45,021 nt of DNA from Thraustochytrium sp. TN22 (GCA_013306675.1 JABLUY010000276.1:1-45021), one strand, 5' to 3'; shown: positions 26,093 to 36,604, numbered from the stretch's first letter. The notes: a model not told the origin generated them from the letters alone. Program-made: numbers and translations.

Positions 26093-27823
26093 ATGCTGTC
26101 GCGCAGGGAGCGCTGGTTCGTGCTGAGCGGCGGCGCGCACCTGGCGGCGGCGGCGCGGGTCGCGCAAGGCGGCGAACCTGGCCGCGGCTCGCCCGAGCCC
26201 ACCGCGGGCGCAGCGGGGAGGCAGCCGCGAGCGCTGCCGCACTCGCTGCGCGGCTACGTGGAGAGACGCACGGTGTCGGAGGACACGCTCGAGGAGGATG
26301 AGCTCATCGACCGCGACCTGACGCGCGTGAAGCGCGGCTTCTTGGAGAAGCTCTTCGCGCCGCACGGCGGCTTCGACGCCGACATGGTGCTGGATAGCGC
26401 GCGCCGCGTGCTGCGCGGCTTTGGGGCGCGCAACCCCGACCTGGGCTACGTGCAGGGGTTCCACCACATGACGGTCGTGCTGTTGTCCGAGTTCCACGAC
26501 GACTCGAGCCCCGAGGCCACCGCCTTCGAAGAGGAACGCGCCTTCTGGGTGCTCTGCGCGCTCTGCGAGACGGTGCTGGGCGCGCGCTTCTACGCCAGGG
26601 GCCCGCGCAAGCTGGAGGGCTTCATGCGCGCCGTGGAGAGCGTGACCGGGTCCATCGGGCGCAAGAAGTTCGACGCCGTGCGCAGCGTCGACAAGGAGGG
26701 CGTCGTGCAGTTGCTGGCGCTCAAGTGGCTGCTGCAGCTCTGGGCCGACGATGACGTCATCGCCGACGTCGCCGTCATCAAGCGCATCTGGGACTGCATC
26801 TTCCTCTCCGCCGCCGGCTGCGGAAGCATGAACCCGCCCGAGAGCGCGCTGCGCAGCGTCTTCCGCGCCGCGGAGCCGCCGCGCCCGCGCGCCACGGACT
26901 TCCACCTGCGCCTCGCCGTGGCCATGATCGAGGACACGCCCATCCTCTCCGTGCCGGAGGAGCTCGCGGCTGACGACGCCACGGACGACGACGACGAGCC
27001 GCGCGGGCTCATGTCGCGCTGCTCCAGCGAGGTCCGTCTCAGCAAGCTCGCCAGCGCACACAGCGAGTCGCCCTCGCCCATCACGCCGCCCACACCGCCC
27101 GCCGGCGGCGCCGGTGCCGGCGCCTACGGCGGCGCGGGCGCCACGGCGTCTTCGGCGCCGGGCTCTTCGCCGGGCCGCGGCGGCTTCTTACCCACGCGCC
27201 GCAGCCCAAGTATGCACGAGATTGCGCCCCTGCGCCGCAAGGCGAGCATCGAGGACATGGGCGCGCACGCCACCGGCTTTGTGTACAATGCTATTCTCCT
27301 GCGCGTGCGCAGGCTGTCATTGCGCAAGGTCGAGGAGCTCATCGCGCTCGCCGAGCAGATCGTGCTCATTCGCACGCCGCTGGCGCCGCCGCAGCACGCC
27401 CACTGCGGCGCCGGAGCAGACGACTCGGCCGAGAATGAGGCGGCCAGCAGGGCCATGCTCGGCTACATCGAGAAGCTCTGTTCCTCGCGCGACCGCAGCG
27501 TGCCGATCCGCTATGGCACCTTCAAGCGCCTAGCCGGCGCCGCCTGTCCGAGCTGGACCGTCTCGGACATCATGACCGTCTTCGCGGAGCTCGACGTCGC
27601 ACGCACCGGCAAAATTCCCTCACATTTCCTCATTCAGCAGCTCCCGTACAAGTTCGCGGACCGACCTGTGCAGGAGATTGAGCGTCTCGCCACCGCTGTA
27701 TACACGCACACCGCGCAACAGTGCGAGCAGGTTTCGGGCGACGTCGACCCCGACGCCCTGCCAGGCCGCCTCGACCCAGACGAGTCCTGCTCGCCCGGCC
27801 CGTCCTTTTGCGCGCTGCAGTGA
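26093..27823 (+). CDS. TBC-domain Rab GTPase-activating protein
   Basis: The 576-residue protein starts MLSRRERWFVLSGGA. The frame is open upstream but low complexity. The TBC catalytic pair is present: the arginine finger in LIDRDLTRVKRGF (Arg78) and the glutamine finger in NPDLGYVQGFHHM (Gln121). Typical later TBC helices include EEERAFWVLCALCETVLG and LLALKWLLQLWADDDVI, then the IWDCIFLSAAG segment. It should accelerate GTP hydrolysis on a Rab and so act in membrane traffic. A Ser/Pro/Gly-rich insert (about residues 300-385) separates this from a C-terminal helical part. That part contains an EF-hand-like stretch (VSDIMTVFAELDVARTGKI) lacking a full set of calcium ligands. TBC followed by an EF-hand-like region recalls TBC1D8/9, but the GRAM domains of that group are absent. 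Confidence 0.9.
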   Translation: MLSRRERWFVLSGGAHLAAAARVAQGGEPGRGSPEPTAGAAGRQPRALPHSLRGYVERRTVSEDTLEEDELIDRDLTRVKRGFLEKLFAPHGGFDADMVLDSARRVLRGFGARNPDLGYVQGFHHMTVVLLSEFHDDSSPEATAFEEERAFWVLCALCETVLGARFYARGPRKLEGFMRAVESVTGSIGRKKFDAVRSVDKEGVVQLLALKWLLQLWADDDVIADVAVIKRIWDCIFLSAAGCGSMNPPESALRSVFRAAEPPRPRATDFHLRLAVAMIEDTPILSVPEELAADDATDDDDEPRGLMSRCSSEVRLSKLASAHSESPSPITPPTPPAGGAGAGAYGGAGATASSAPGSSPGRGGFLPTRRSPSMHEIAPLRRKASIEDMGAHATGFVYNAILLRVRRLSLRKVEELIALAEQIVLIRTPLAPPQHAHCGAGADDSAENEAASRAMLGYIEKLCSSRDRSVPIRYGTFKRLAGAACPSWTVSDIMTVFAELDVARTGKIPSHFLIQQLPYKFADRPVQEIERLATAVYTHTAQQCEQVSGDVDPDALPGRLDPDESCSPGPSFCALQ

Positions 27824-29090
27824 TGTGAAAGTGACGACGAGATTGAGCGACCACGAGCGACCAACGAGCAACAACCACGAAGGCTCGTCACTCACCGTGT
27901 TGCTCGCTCTCTTTCTAATCTAAAGGACCAACGATGTTCTCTGTAGCCTACGATACTAGCCTTGCTCACCATGTTTGGGCACCGCGTGATGGCGCCGCTT
28001 CAAGCCACGTTTGTGTCGGCGATGAAGCCCACCTCGCCGCTGCCTTTGTCGAGGTCCCGAAAGTGGCGAGCTGCCCTCTCGTCATCAGGCGCCAGCCCCT
28101 CGACGTTGCTCGCCTTGCGTGCCTTGCGTGCCTTGCAAGGAACGTACTGCCACAGTGTCAGAAACTTACCACCCGTGGTACCACCTGGCAGCTGGTACTA
28201 CGGCTACCAAACCACTGGCACCACTGCGTACGAGGATCAGCCTTGACTGGCCGCTGCGCTCGCGATCATGGCACCAATGTAATCTCGCCTTACTTATGCT
28301 GCCCGCCTTTGAGAAGAAAGTGCCGAGGGCGCGGTGACCTCTTTGGTTCCGCGGCGCTCACTGACACCCACCCAGGCATGCCCAGGCATCAATTCGTTGA
28401 CATTCCCGCCCCATGCTCCTGGTGAGCGTCGCGTCGCTGGTCGCGTCCCACTCCGCGCGATGCAGCCAGCCTCTCGCGTCGGCAGGCCGGTTGCCGGCCG
28501 GCGGGCCAGCCCAGGGCAGGACAGGAGCCCAGGCAGCTCAGCTAGCCAGGTCTGCGCGAGGTGCTCGGAGCTCGGAGCGCCTTCAAGTTCCTCGCCAGGC
28601 GCGGCAGTGACATGACATTGCGTTGACGCCGTGCATCCATGAGCTGCGCCTTTTCTCAGCGGCTCGCGCGGCACGCTGCGAGTCCGCGCGCGAGGCGAGC
28701 CCCGGCGACCGAGGGCCTACGTGGGCGATGCGGAGCCTCGCGGCGAAGAGTTCCGCGCTGCCCCCAGGCCCAGAAAGGTGACGACGAGCAGCGAAACGAG
28801 GGGCAATCAATCAATCCTCGATCGATCGATTGCTCGATCGGGCAATCCGCCAACGCCCCAGCGCCAGGCTCGCGCTCGATCGCGGACGCAGCGGCCGGCT
28901 GCGCTGAGTCTCGCGCAGGCAGAACCCGCTCGCGCGAGAGGGCCGTGCGCGGCGCGACGAGACGATACGAGGCGAGACGAGACGAAACGCGACGCGACGC
29001 GAGGCCGTGAGCTGGTACTACGCGCCGCAGAGGGCGAAGCGCAGCGCGGAGGGCGACGAGGAGGAGCGCGGGAGAGCGCGGGAAGTAAAC
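27824..29090. other. 1.27 kb gap with one ambiguous small open frame
   Basis: Around 27970-28250 both strands look partly coding. On + a frame of 91 residues (27971-28246) starts MFGHRVMAPLQATF and ends SWYYGYQTTGTTAYEDQP. On - a stretch from about 28150 to a TGA at 28000 reads CKARKARKASNVEGLAPDDE, then RHFRDLDKGSGEVGFIADT. It is preceded by a 23-nt GTAAGTTTCTG...GTGGCAG segment that looks like another tiny intron, but no start codon was found upstream. I cannot decide between them. The rest shows direct GCCTTGCGT repeats at 28110-28135 and a GACGA-rich tract near 28955-29000 before the S1P lyase start. Confidence 0.25.
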
Positions 29091-30800
29091 ATGGGCCAGG
29101 TGCTCGGCGTAGTGTCGCGCGACAGGTCGCTGGCGGTCCTGGCGCTGGCCGTGGCGCTGTACCGCGCGAGGGACGCGCAGCGCGAGAGCGTGCTGGCCAA
29201 GGTGGCGCGGCTGCTGGACCATGAGTCCAGGGCGGTGCGCGTGCTGGCCGACGTGGTGGGCATCTACGTGGCGGCGGCGCTCGTGCGCAAGGTGATCGTG
29301 CTGCGGCGCGACCTGCGCACGCTGTCGGCACGGAGCATCATGGACTCGGTCGGCTCTGAGGTTGTGGATGTGCTCAAGCAGCTGCCGGTGGTCAAGGACA
29401 AGATCCAGGCCGAGTACGACAAGGTGGCCGCGGACCTTGAGAAGGACCTCAAGGACCCGGCGCGCGAGAAGCGCATGACGCTGCCCAAGCAGGGCCTGCG
29501 CAGGGAGGACATCCTGGACAAGATGCGCGCCCTGTACGGCAAGGAGAAGAGCAAGTGGCACGACGGCTGGGTGAGCGGCGCCGTGTACCACGGCGGCGAC
29601 GAGCACATCGAGATGCAGAGCGAGGTCTTTGGGCTCTTCAACATCACCAACCCGCTGCACCCGGACATTTGGCCCAGCGTCATGCAGTTCGAGGCGGAGA
29701 TCGTGGCCATGACGGCCAGCATGCTCAACGGCGGCACGTCCTCCGTGACTGGTACCATGTCGTCGGGCGGCACGGAGTCCATCCTGCTGGCGGCCAAGAC
29801 GCACCGCGAGTGGGCCCGCAAGGAGCGCGGCATCACGCGGCCGGAGATTGTGGCCTGCGTCACGGCGCACGCTGGCATCGACAAGGCATGCGAGATCCTC
29901 GGCATCAAGCTCGTGCACGTACCCATGGACCCGGACACCTGCGCCGTTGACCCGCGCGTGCTCAGCAAGTACGTCACCTCCGATACCATCATGATTTACT
30001 CCTCCGCGCCGCAGTACCCGCACGGCGTCATCGACCCGATCGCCGAGCTCTCAGCCATTGCGGTGCGCAACGGCTGCGGCCTGCACGTCGACTGCTGCCT
30101 GGGCGGCTTCGTCCTGCCCTTTGCCAAGAAGCTCGGCTACGACATCCCGGACTTTGACTTTGGTCTGCCCGGCGTTACCTCCATGAGCGTCGACACCCAC
30201 AAGTACGGCTACGCCACCAAGGGCACCAGCGTGGTGCTCTACCGCAGCGCGCACATTCGCAACTACCAGTTCTTTACGTACCCGGCCTGGCTCGGCGGTG
30301 TCTACGCCACGCCCTCCGTCGCCGGCAGTCGCCCCGGCGCGCTCTCCGCCTGCACCTGGGCCTCGCTGGTCGCCATGGGCGAGGAGGGTTTCCTCGCCGG
30401 CACGCGCACCATCATGGACGCCGCCGCCAAGATCCGCAAGGCCATCGCCGAGACCGATGGCATCACCGTTGTCGGCCGCGGCCAGGCCATGATTGTGGCC
30501 TTCAAGACCGACGGCTACTCCATCTACTCGCTCGTCGACCGCCTCGAGGAGCGTGGCTGGACGCTCAACGCGCTGCAGCGCCCCGCTTCAGTGCATATAT
30601 GTGTCACGCTCCCCATCGCGCCCCACGCCGACCGCTTCATCCGCGACGTGCGCGAGTGCCACCAGCTCTGCTCCACCGACCCTTCTGCCCTGAAGGAGGA
30701 CGAGGGCACAGGCCGCCTCTACGGCGCCACCTCCTCTCTCCCTGCGGGCCCCATCAAGGACGTCCTCAACACCTACTCCAGCGTCGTGCTCAAGGTCTAG
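29091..30800 (+). CDS. SGPL1: Sphingosine-1-phosphate lyase
   Basis: The 569-residue protein starts MGQVLGVVSRDRS, the first ATG in the frame. A hydrophobic helix (about residues 50-71, VLADVVGIYVAAALV) anchors it in the ER membrane. The PLP-dependent lyase domain then shows KWHDGWVSGAVYHGG, FGLFNITNPLHPDIWPSVMQ, MSSGGTESILLAAKTHRE, GLHVDCCLGGF, and the PLP-lysine motif SMSVDTHKYGYATKG with the Schiff-base lysine at residue 371. YPAWLGGVYATPSVAGSRPG follows. All family landmarks are intact. It splits phosphorylated sphingoid bases into phosphoethanolamine and a fatty aldehyde, the exit step of sphingolipid breakdown. It is followed on the same strand by the two-pore channel, 475 bp away. Confidence 0.97.
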   Translation: MGQVLGVVSRDRSLAVLALAVALYRARDAQRESVLAKVARLLDHESRAVRVLADVVGIYVAAALVRKVIVLRRDLRTLSARSIMDSVGSEVVDVLKQLPVVKDKIQAEYDKVAADLEKDLKDPAREKRMTLPKQGLRREDILDKMRALYGKEKSKWHDGWVSGAVYHGGDEHIEMQSEVFGLFNITNPLHPDIWPSVMQFEAEIVAMTASMLNGGTSSVTGTMSSGGTESILLAAKTHREWARKERGITRPEIVACVTAHAGIDKACEILGIKLVHVPMDPDTCAVDPRVLSKYVTSDTIMIYSSAPQYPHGVIDPIAELSAIAVRNGCGLHVDCCLGGFVLPFAKKLGYDIPDFDFGLPGVTSMSVDTHKYGYATKGTSVVLYRSAHIRNYQFFTYPAWLGGVYATPSVAGSRPGALSACTWASLVAMGEEGFLAGTRTIMDAAAKIRKAIAETDGITVVGRGQAMIVAFKTDGYSIYSLVDRLEERGWTLNALQRPASVHICVTLPIAPHADRFIRDVRECHQLCSTDPSALKEDEGTGRLYGATSSLPAGPIKDVLNTYSSVVLKV

Positions 30801-31275
30801 CTAGGCCAGCAAGCAAGCCTCTCTCCCAGAATCAGAGCGCCCTGCCTCAGAACTTTTAATCCATGTTGCGATAGACAAGTGAGATCGTCCGATCGCCCTC
30901 CGCTTGGCGCGCGTCCGCGCTCTTCGAACCACTGCACGATCGTCTCGCGGCCCGTCGTGCTGGTGCCGAATCCTCGCGAGCGCCACGACTCTCACTCGCT
31001 CGTCCGCGAGAGCAAGTAGGAGAGCTCGGCTGTGAACTTAGAGTCCCTCCTCTCGTCCTTGGTCGGGTTCTCGTCCTCAGCTCGTCGTCTTCCTCCTGGC
31101 CGCTCGTCCTACTCGCCTCACCGACAGGCTCCAAGTCGGCCGCGTCGTTGTGGTTGTGTTGCAGGCCTGCCTGCAGCTGACGAGCAAACCAAAGCCACTT
31201 GCCGAGGACCCGGAGGCTCGCCTCGCCGCGCCCCGCCGCGCTGCGCCGCGCCGCGCCGCGAGGACGTGGCCCGAG

Positions 31276-34041
31276 ATGAGCGGCACGCAGCGGCTGGCGC
31301 CGCTGCGCGAGGCGGCGTCCGCGGCCGCGCTGGAGCACGGCTCCGCGCGGCATGGGGAGCGCGAAGGCCTGCTGCAGCAACAGCAGCTGCAGCGCGAAGT
31401 GCTGAGCGGGTACCAGAGCCTGCCGAGCTTCCCGGCGGCGGGAGGCCGCACGGGCGACACGGACGGGGAGCCGAGCGATGGGAGCGACACGGACGCGCAC
31501 AGCGAGCACGCAGTGCGCGTGGCGGCGACCTACATCAAGGCGGCGCTCTTTGACAGGCGCATATCGCACAAGACGGACCCGGCGTCGCTGTGGTATGTGC
31601 GCGTGTACTACAGCATGGGCATGCAGGGGCTGGCAGAGGCGGCGCTGCTGAGCTACCTGGTCATCACCTTCTACGAGCGCGGGGACGGCACGGAGCCCGT
31701 GTGGACCTATCTGGTTGAGGCGCTGTCCTGGACCATCTTGGCCGGGCTCTTCGCGCTGCGCGTGCGCTACACGGCGCTGGAGCAGCTGAGCGCGTCCATC
31801 TTTGCGCGGCTCCACGCTGTGGTGCTCTTCGTGGCTCTCATCGACCTGGTCGCGAGCATCGTGCAAGCCGGCATCTTGCACCAGCCGTACTACCGGTACG
31901 CGCGCATGGTGCGACCCATGATGTACCTGGAGTACTCGCACCTGTTCCGGCGCCGCGTGATTGACATTCTGCGCACCTGCTGGCGCGTACGCGCCGCCTT
32001 TTTGCTGCTGGCCTTCGAGGTGACCTTCTTTGCCGTTGTGGGCGTCTTTTTGTTTTACGGCACGCCCGAGGGTGACCAGTTCTTTAACTCATTGGGCGGC
32101 TCGCTGGTGACGCTGATGATCTTGCTCTCCACCTGCAACTCTCCGTCTGTCATGGTGCCCGCGTACAAGGCCAGCCCGTGGAGCGCCACATACTTTGTCG
32201 TGTTCCTGGTCATTTCTGTCTTCATCATGCTCAACCTGCTGCTGGCCGTCATCTACAAGGAGCACCGGCGACACCTACTACACGAGGCCAAGCGCCAGGC
32301 CGTGCGTAAGCGCGCGTGCACGTCGGCGGCCTTTCGCGTGCTGCACCGGGAAGCGCAGGAGCGCTGGTACGGACCGGCGTCCAACGAGACCCACTCGAAC
32401 CCGCCGGCGCTGCCAGATCGCCTCGTCGAGAAGCTGCTGATGGAGCTCGGCGTGGAGCGCGGCGACGCGCCCGTGCTCGTTCAGTTGCTGGGTGAGCATC
32501 AATTCCCGGACGTGGTGACGCGCGACGACTTTGAAGACGTTCTGCTGGTGCTGCACTTCACCGTGAAGGAGCGCGCCCTCGATGAGCATGACGGAGGCGA
32601 GACCATCTTTGGCGACAATGACATGGTCTCGCGATCCGACGCGGAGGCCGCCGTGGCGCTCGCTAGCGCGTCCGGCCGCTCCGGCGCGAACGGCTCGCCG
32701 CCCTGGCTCACGCGCTCCGAGACGGACGCGACGGCCATCGCGGCGGCCACGCCGCTCAGCGAGGCGCATCAGTCCTCGCCAGGCTCGGTGCGCTACCTGG
32801 AGTCCGCGCAGTCGCGCCGCGCCGCCGAAACCATGTCGTACTCGCGCCAGCTCGCGATTCTCATCGTCAAGCACGAGACCCGGGTGCCGGGCTTTGGGCT
32901 CGTGCGCTCGCTCGACTTCGCAGTCAACTCGCTGCTCATCGTCTCCGGCACGCTCACCGTGCTGGCGCTCGTCGTGGACATTGATGTGATTGTCAACGAC
33001 GACCCGCTGCCCTTTCGCATCATCAACACCTGCTGCACTGTGATCTTCACGCTCGAGATGATCGTGCGCGTGCACGCTGCCACGCCGCGCCGCTTCTTTG
33101 AGTCCGCCTGGAACGTCTTTGAGTTCCTCATTGTGTGCGCCTCCTTTACCGGCACGATCTCGCAGATCTTCAAGCTATCGCACCCGGGCCAGCCGCACCT
33201 CTTCCTCTTCTTGCGCAAGCTGCGGCTGCTGCGCTTGCTGCGGTCCTTCTCCCAGTTTCGTCTGCTCACCGAGATGATCGTCTACCTGCTGCCAGCCATC
33301 CACGTGTTTTTGCGCGTCATCTTCTTCTTCATGTACATCACGGCCATCCTTGCCATGGGCACCCTCAACGTCCCGCTCAGCGACGAGTCCGAGTTCGGCG
33401 CCACCGGCTTTGACACCTTCTCGCGCGCGCTTCTCACGCTCTTCCAGCTCATGGTGGTCAATGACTGGAACCGCACCATGGAGGCCTACTATCAGGCCAC
33501 CGGCAACGCCCTCGTCTATGTCTTCTTCATCGCCAACTACGTCTTCACCACCATGGTGGTGCTCAACGTCGTCACGTCCTTCGCGCTCGAGGCACTCGAC
33601 AAGAACATTGCCGAGTTCGCGCTGCTGCAGGACACGGGCCAGGACGACGCCTCCCTCTCGGACGCCACCGACTCCCTGGCTGCCAGCCAGCGCCGCGAGC
33701 ACGTCCGCATGCAGCGCCGCCTCACGTCGCTGCGCGAGCGGGACCTCTACCGCGGGCGCTCCTCGCGTGAGGAGCTCGACAACTTCATTACCGGCAAGCA
33801 CGACCGTGAGCTTGACCGCACCTTCTCCTTCGTGGAGCGCATCGCGACGGTGCGCAAGGTCGGCGAGGTTGTGCGTGCTTCCCCACGCGAGAACCACCTC
33901 GTGCGCCTGCTCCGCGATGTCTTCGACAACGAGATGGACGAGCCCACCATCGCCGAGATCAACCGCGAGCTCAAGCGCAACGGCCTGAACCACCTGCTCT
34001 CTCGAGCCTCCTTTCGTCGCACAAACGGCGCCCTCCCATGA
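31276..34041 (+). CDS. Two-pore cation channel (TPC family)
   Basis: The 921-residue protein starts MSGTQRLAPLREAAS. It has two six-helix voltage-gated-channel domains. The first pore has the TPC-type filter SLVTLMILLSTCNSPSVMVPAY (about residues 277-298). The second has LFQLMVVNDWNRTMEAYY (about 722-740), followed by the inner helix YVFTTMVVLNVVTSFALEAL. The second-domain S4 is rich in evenly spaced basic residues (FLRKLRLLRLLRSFSQFRLL), so it is likely the voltage sensor. The first S4 is weaker. Such channels sit in the vacuole or endolysosome membrane and pass sodium or calcium. The linker between domains is long and lacks the clear EF-hand pair of plant TPC1. A Gln-rich cytosolic N terminus and a basic, helical C terminus flank the core. 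Confidence 0.92.
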   Translation: MSGTQRLAPLREAASAAALEHGSARHGEREGLLQQQQLQREVLSGYQSLPSFPAAGGRTGDTDGEPSDGSDTDAHSEHAVRVAATYIKAALFDRRISHKTDPASLWYVRVYYSMGMQGLAEAALLSYLVITFYERGDGTEPVWTYLVEALSWTILAGLFALRVRYTALEQLSASIFARLHAVVLFVALIDLVASIVQAGILHQPYYRYARMVRPMMYLEYSHLFRRRVIDILRTCWRVRAAFLLLAFEVTFFAVVGVFLFYGTPEGDQFFNSLGGSLVTLMILLSTCNSPSVMVPAYKASPWSATYFVVFLVISVFIMLNLLLAVIYKEHRRHLLHEAKRQAVRKRACTSAAFRVLHREAQERWYGPASNETHSNPPALPDRLVEKLLMELGVERGDAPVLVQLLGEHQFPDVVTRDDFEDVLLVLHFTVKERALDEHDGGETIFGDNDMVSRSDAEAAVALASASGRSGANGSPPWLTRSETDATAIAAATPLSEAHQSSPGSVRYLESAQSRRAAETMSYSRQLAILIVKHETRVPGFGLVRSLDFAVNSLLIVSGTLTVLALVVDIDVIVNDDPLPFRIINTCCTVIFTLEMIVRVHAATPRRFFESAWNVFEFLIVCASFTGTISQIFKLSHPGQPHLFLFLRKLRLLRLLRSFSQFRLLTEMIVYLLPAIHVFLRVIFFFMYITAILAMGTLNVPLSDESEFGATGFDTFSRALLTLFQLMVVNDWNRTMEAYYQATGNALVYVFFIANYVFTTMVVLNVVTSFALEALDKNIAEFALLQDTGQDDASLSDATDSLAASQRREHVRMQRRLTSLRERDLYRGRSSREELDNFITGKHDRELDRTFSFVERIATVRKVGEVVRASPRENHLVRLLRDVFDNEMDEPTIAEINRELKRNGLNHLLSRASFRRTNGALP

Positions 34042-34993
34042 AATGTTTGTCCGTCTTCCGAACGATCTTTCGTCACCTTTCAACTTGCCAACCAACGAAA
34101 TGTAATAAGAGAACGTCGCACCTTGACGCTGCACAGTACAGACTTCCGCAGCTGACTGCTGTGCTGCTCGCTGCCTCTCTTTTCCTGATTTCAGACCACT
34201 GGCACTGTCTAGCAGGCCAGGCCTCGCGCTGTACCCCGTCGCCAACCATCGCCTGCGCAGACGCGTGCCGGCCTCACTTGCAGTGCGCGCTCTCCGCAGT
34301 TGCGAGCCTGCCCCGGAGCTACGAGCAACTGGGCGAGCAGCCTGCAGTGGCGCAGCCTAGCCTGCCTGCCAGTGGCTAGCTCGCAGCCTGCCAGCGGGTG
34401 GGCGGGCAAGTCTGCTCGCCCGACCTCGCCCGACCTCACCTCCCTTCAGAGCACATGGCATTGAATTGCATTGCATTGCATTGCGTTGCGTTGACATGCC
34501 GTGCCGCCTGGCTCAGGCTGGCCGGCCGCCACCAGTCTCGCTGTGTTTCGCGCACGCACCGCTGACCCCCTGCACAACCAGTGTCAGACTCTCTCAGGCT
34601 GGCTGGCTGCCGTCGCGCCGCTGCCGGCAGCAAGCAAGCTAGGACAGCGCGCGACGGTGATGACGGCGCTCCTCGTCCTCCTCCGCATCGCCCGGAATGT
34701 CAAGAGCAGGTTGGCCTGGCCTAGCTCGCTCTTGTAGATGATCGCGGTCATGTCATGTCATTGCAGCGGGCACGCACGACTTGGAGACAGGATCACGTTG
34801 TTGTTGTTGCTGATCATGTCAGTCAGTTCGCGCCGCGCGGCAGGCAAACCCGCTTCGGAAGGCAGAGGCAGGTCGGGCCGCGCGGCGCGCGGCGGCAGCC
34901 GGCGGCAGCCAGCGGGAGAGCCCTGCGCACGCAGCACTGCGCAGCGCTGCACGCGGCGACAGCGGAGGCGAGATCGCAGCGCGCGCGCAGAGG
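34042..34993. other. Intergenic region between TPC and amino-acid transporter genes
   Basis: No gene was seen. It contains CAGCCTGCC-type short repeats and CCCGACCTC repeats near 34330-34440, and an (ATTGC)n microsatellite at about 34460-34492. It presumably holds the TPC 3' UTR and the promoter of the next gene. Confidence 0.4.
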
Positions 34994-36604
34994 ATGACGA
35001 CGGCGCTCGAAAGCGGCGGCGGCGGCGCGGGGATGAACAGGGACGGGTCGTCGACGAGCCTGCTGAGCTTTGACTCGCACGCAGACGAGACGCACTTGCT
35101 GGAGCCCGGCATGCATCACCCGGACCGGCAGTCGTCGCGCAGCTCTTCGGTGTTTAGCCTGGTGGCCACCATGGTGGGCGGCGGCGTGCTGTCGCTGCCG
35201 TATGCACTGCAGCGCACGGGCGTGGCGCTGGGCATGTTCTACCTGCTGTCCAGCAGCGTCATTAGCGCCTTCTCGATCCGCCTGCTGCTGTCGGCGTCGC
35301 GCCGCAGCGGCGCGCAGTCCTACGAGGAGGTCGTGGAGCGTAGCTTCGGCGTGCGGGCCAAGTATCTGACCATGGTGCTGCTCATCGCCATGACCTTTCT
35401 GGCCGGCGTGGCCTACCTCATTCTGGGGCGTGATCTGGCCGTGCCGCTCGTCGAGGCCTACCTGGTGGACGACAGCGGCCTCTCGCAGCGCGGCCACAAC
35501 CTGGTGGCCATCTGCTGCCTGCTCCCGGTCATCCCGCTCTGCTTTGCCAAGTCGCTGCACTCGCTGCGCTTCACCAGCCTGTCCTCGCTGCTCGCGCTGC
35601 TCGTGCTGAGCGCCGCCGTCGTCTGGCGCTGCGCAGAGCGCGCGGAGCACGTGCGCCCGATCCAGCCGGCCGATATCAAGTGGGCCTCGGCCGACATTGA
35701 GGCCACGCTCTACGCCATGCCCTTCTTCGAGCTGTCCTTCCTCTGCCACTTCAATGTGCTGCCCGTGCACTCCGGCCTGCGCAAGCCCACGCGCGTGCGC
35801 CTCGACTGCGTCGTCTTCTTCACCATCTTCTCCGCTTGCTCCTTCTACGTCATGGTCTCCATTGCCGGCTACCTCTTCGCCTACGATCACAAGTGCAACG
35901 CGCGCTCCTCCTCTACCTGCACGGACTTCGTGCCGGACAACATCCTTAACGCCTTTGACCGTGACGACGCCCTCATCAACCTCGGCCGCGCCGGCTTCCT
36001 CTGTGCGCTCATGCTCAGCTTCCCGCTCCTTGTGCTGCCCTGCCGCGACACCATCATCCGTCTTTGGAAGCTGCTGCGCGAGGACCGCGCGCGCCGGGCC
36101 AGCTTCGTGGACGGCGCCGACTATGCGCGCCTCGACGACGAGTCGGCGGCCCGCGCGCCGCGCCCGGTCGACCCGCTCGAGACGCCGCTTCAGGAGCCCG
36201 AACTGGAGATCATCGACAGCTCGGACTCCCCCGAATTTCGCATGGAGCAGATTGAGCGCCAGCAGCGCCGCCTTGCGCGTACGCTCCTGCGCCCGCTCCA
36301 GCTCTGGACCGCCGATGGCATCGCCCATGTCCTCGTCACCACCGTCGTGCTCGCACTCATCGTGCTCAGCATGGTGGCCGTGCCCGGCGTCGCTGTCGTC
36401 TGGAATCTCGCCGGCTCCTCTGTCTGCATGCTCCTCGGTTTCATCCTTCCCTCGGCCAGCTACATCGCGCTGCGCAGCCCGGACGGCTTCTTCCAGCCCA
36501 AGGCTCACGACCTGCGCTTCTATGCCGCCTGGGCCATGCTCGTGCTCTCGCTCGTGCTCACCGTCGTCTGCACGGTCGAGTCCGTCAAGCAGGTGCTCGG
36601 ATGA
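34994..36604 (+). CDS. Amino acid/auxin permease family transporter (SLC38/SLC36-like)
   Basis: The 536-residue protein starts MTTALESGGGGAGMNR. A Ser-rich cytosolic N terminus (about 1-50) leads into the first helix motif SVFSLVATMVGGGVLSLPYAL, the hallmark of this family, in which Gly-rich TM1 binds sodium or substrate. About eleven helices follow, for example TGVALGMFYLLSSSVISAFS, YLTMVLLIAMTFLAGVAYLI, LVAICCLLPVIPLCF, and FFELSFLCHFNVLPVHSGL. A His-containing FLCHFNVLPVH in TM6 is typical of SLC38/AVT members. A large charged loop lies between the late helices (about residues 355-425). It is likely a vacuolar or plasma-membrane neutral amino acid carrier. Substrate cannot be read from sequence. 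Confidence 0.9.
   Translation: MTTALESGGGGAGMNRDGSSTSLLSFDSHADETHLLEPGMHHPDRQSSRSSSVFSLVATMVGGGVLSLPYALQRTGVALGMFYLLSSSVISAFSIRLLLSASRRSGAQSYEEVVERSFGVRAKYLTMVLLIAMTFLAGVAYLILGRDLAVPLVEAYLVDDSGLSQRGHNLVAICCLLPVIPLCFAKSLHSLRFTSLSSLLALLVLSAAVVWRCAERAEHVRPIQPADIKWASADIEATLYAMPFFELSFLCHFNVLPVHSGLRKPTRVRLDCVVFFTIFSACSFYVMVSIAGYLFAYDHKCNARSSSTCTDFVPDNILNAFDRDDALINLGRAGFLCALMLSFPLLVLPCRDTIIRLWKLLREDRARRASFVDGADYARLDDESAARAPRPVDPLETPLQEPELEIIDSSDSPEFRMEQIERQQRRLARTLLRPLQLWTADGIAHVLVTTVVLALIVLSMVAVPGVAVVWNLAGSSVCMLLGFILPSASYIALRSPDGFFQPKAHDLRFYAAWAMLVLSLVLTVVCTVESVKQVLG

Noticed and set aside
25541-27061. 506-codon minus-strand frame over the TBC-domain gene
   Set aside because: It lies antisense to clear TBC motifs and has no recognisable domain. 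Only its far end may touch a cyclin H upstream exon.
28656-30023. 455-codon minus-strand frame over the S1P lyase gene
   Set aside because: It is a shadow of the conserved lyase frame.
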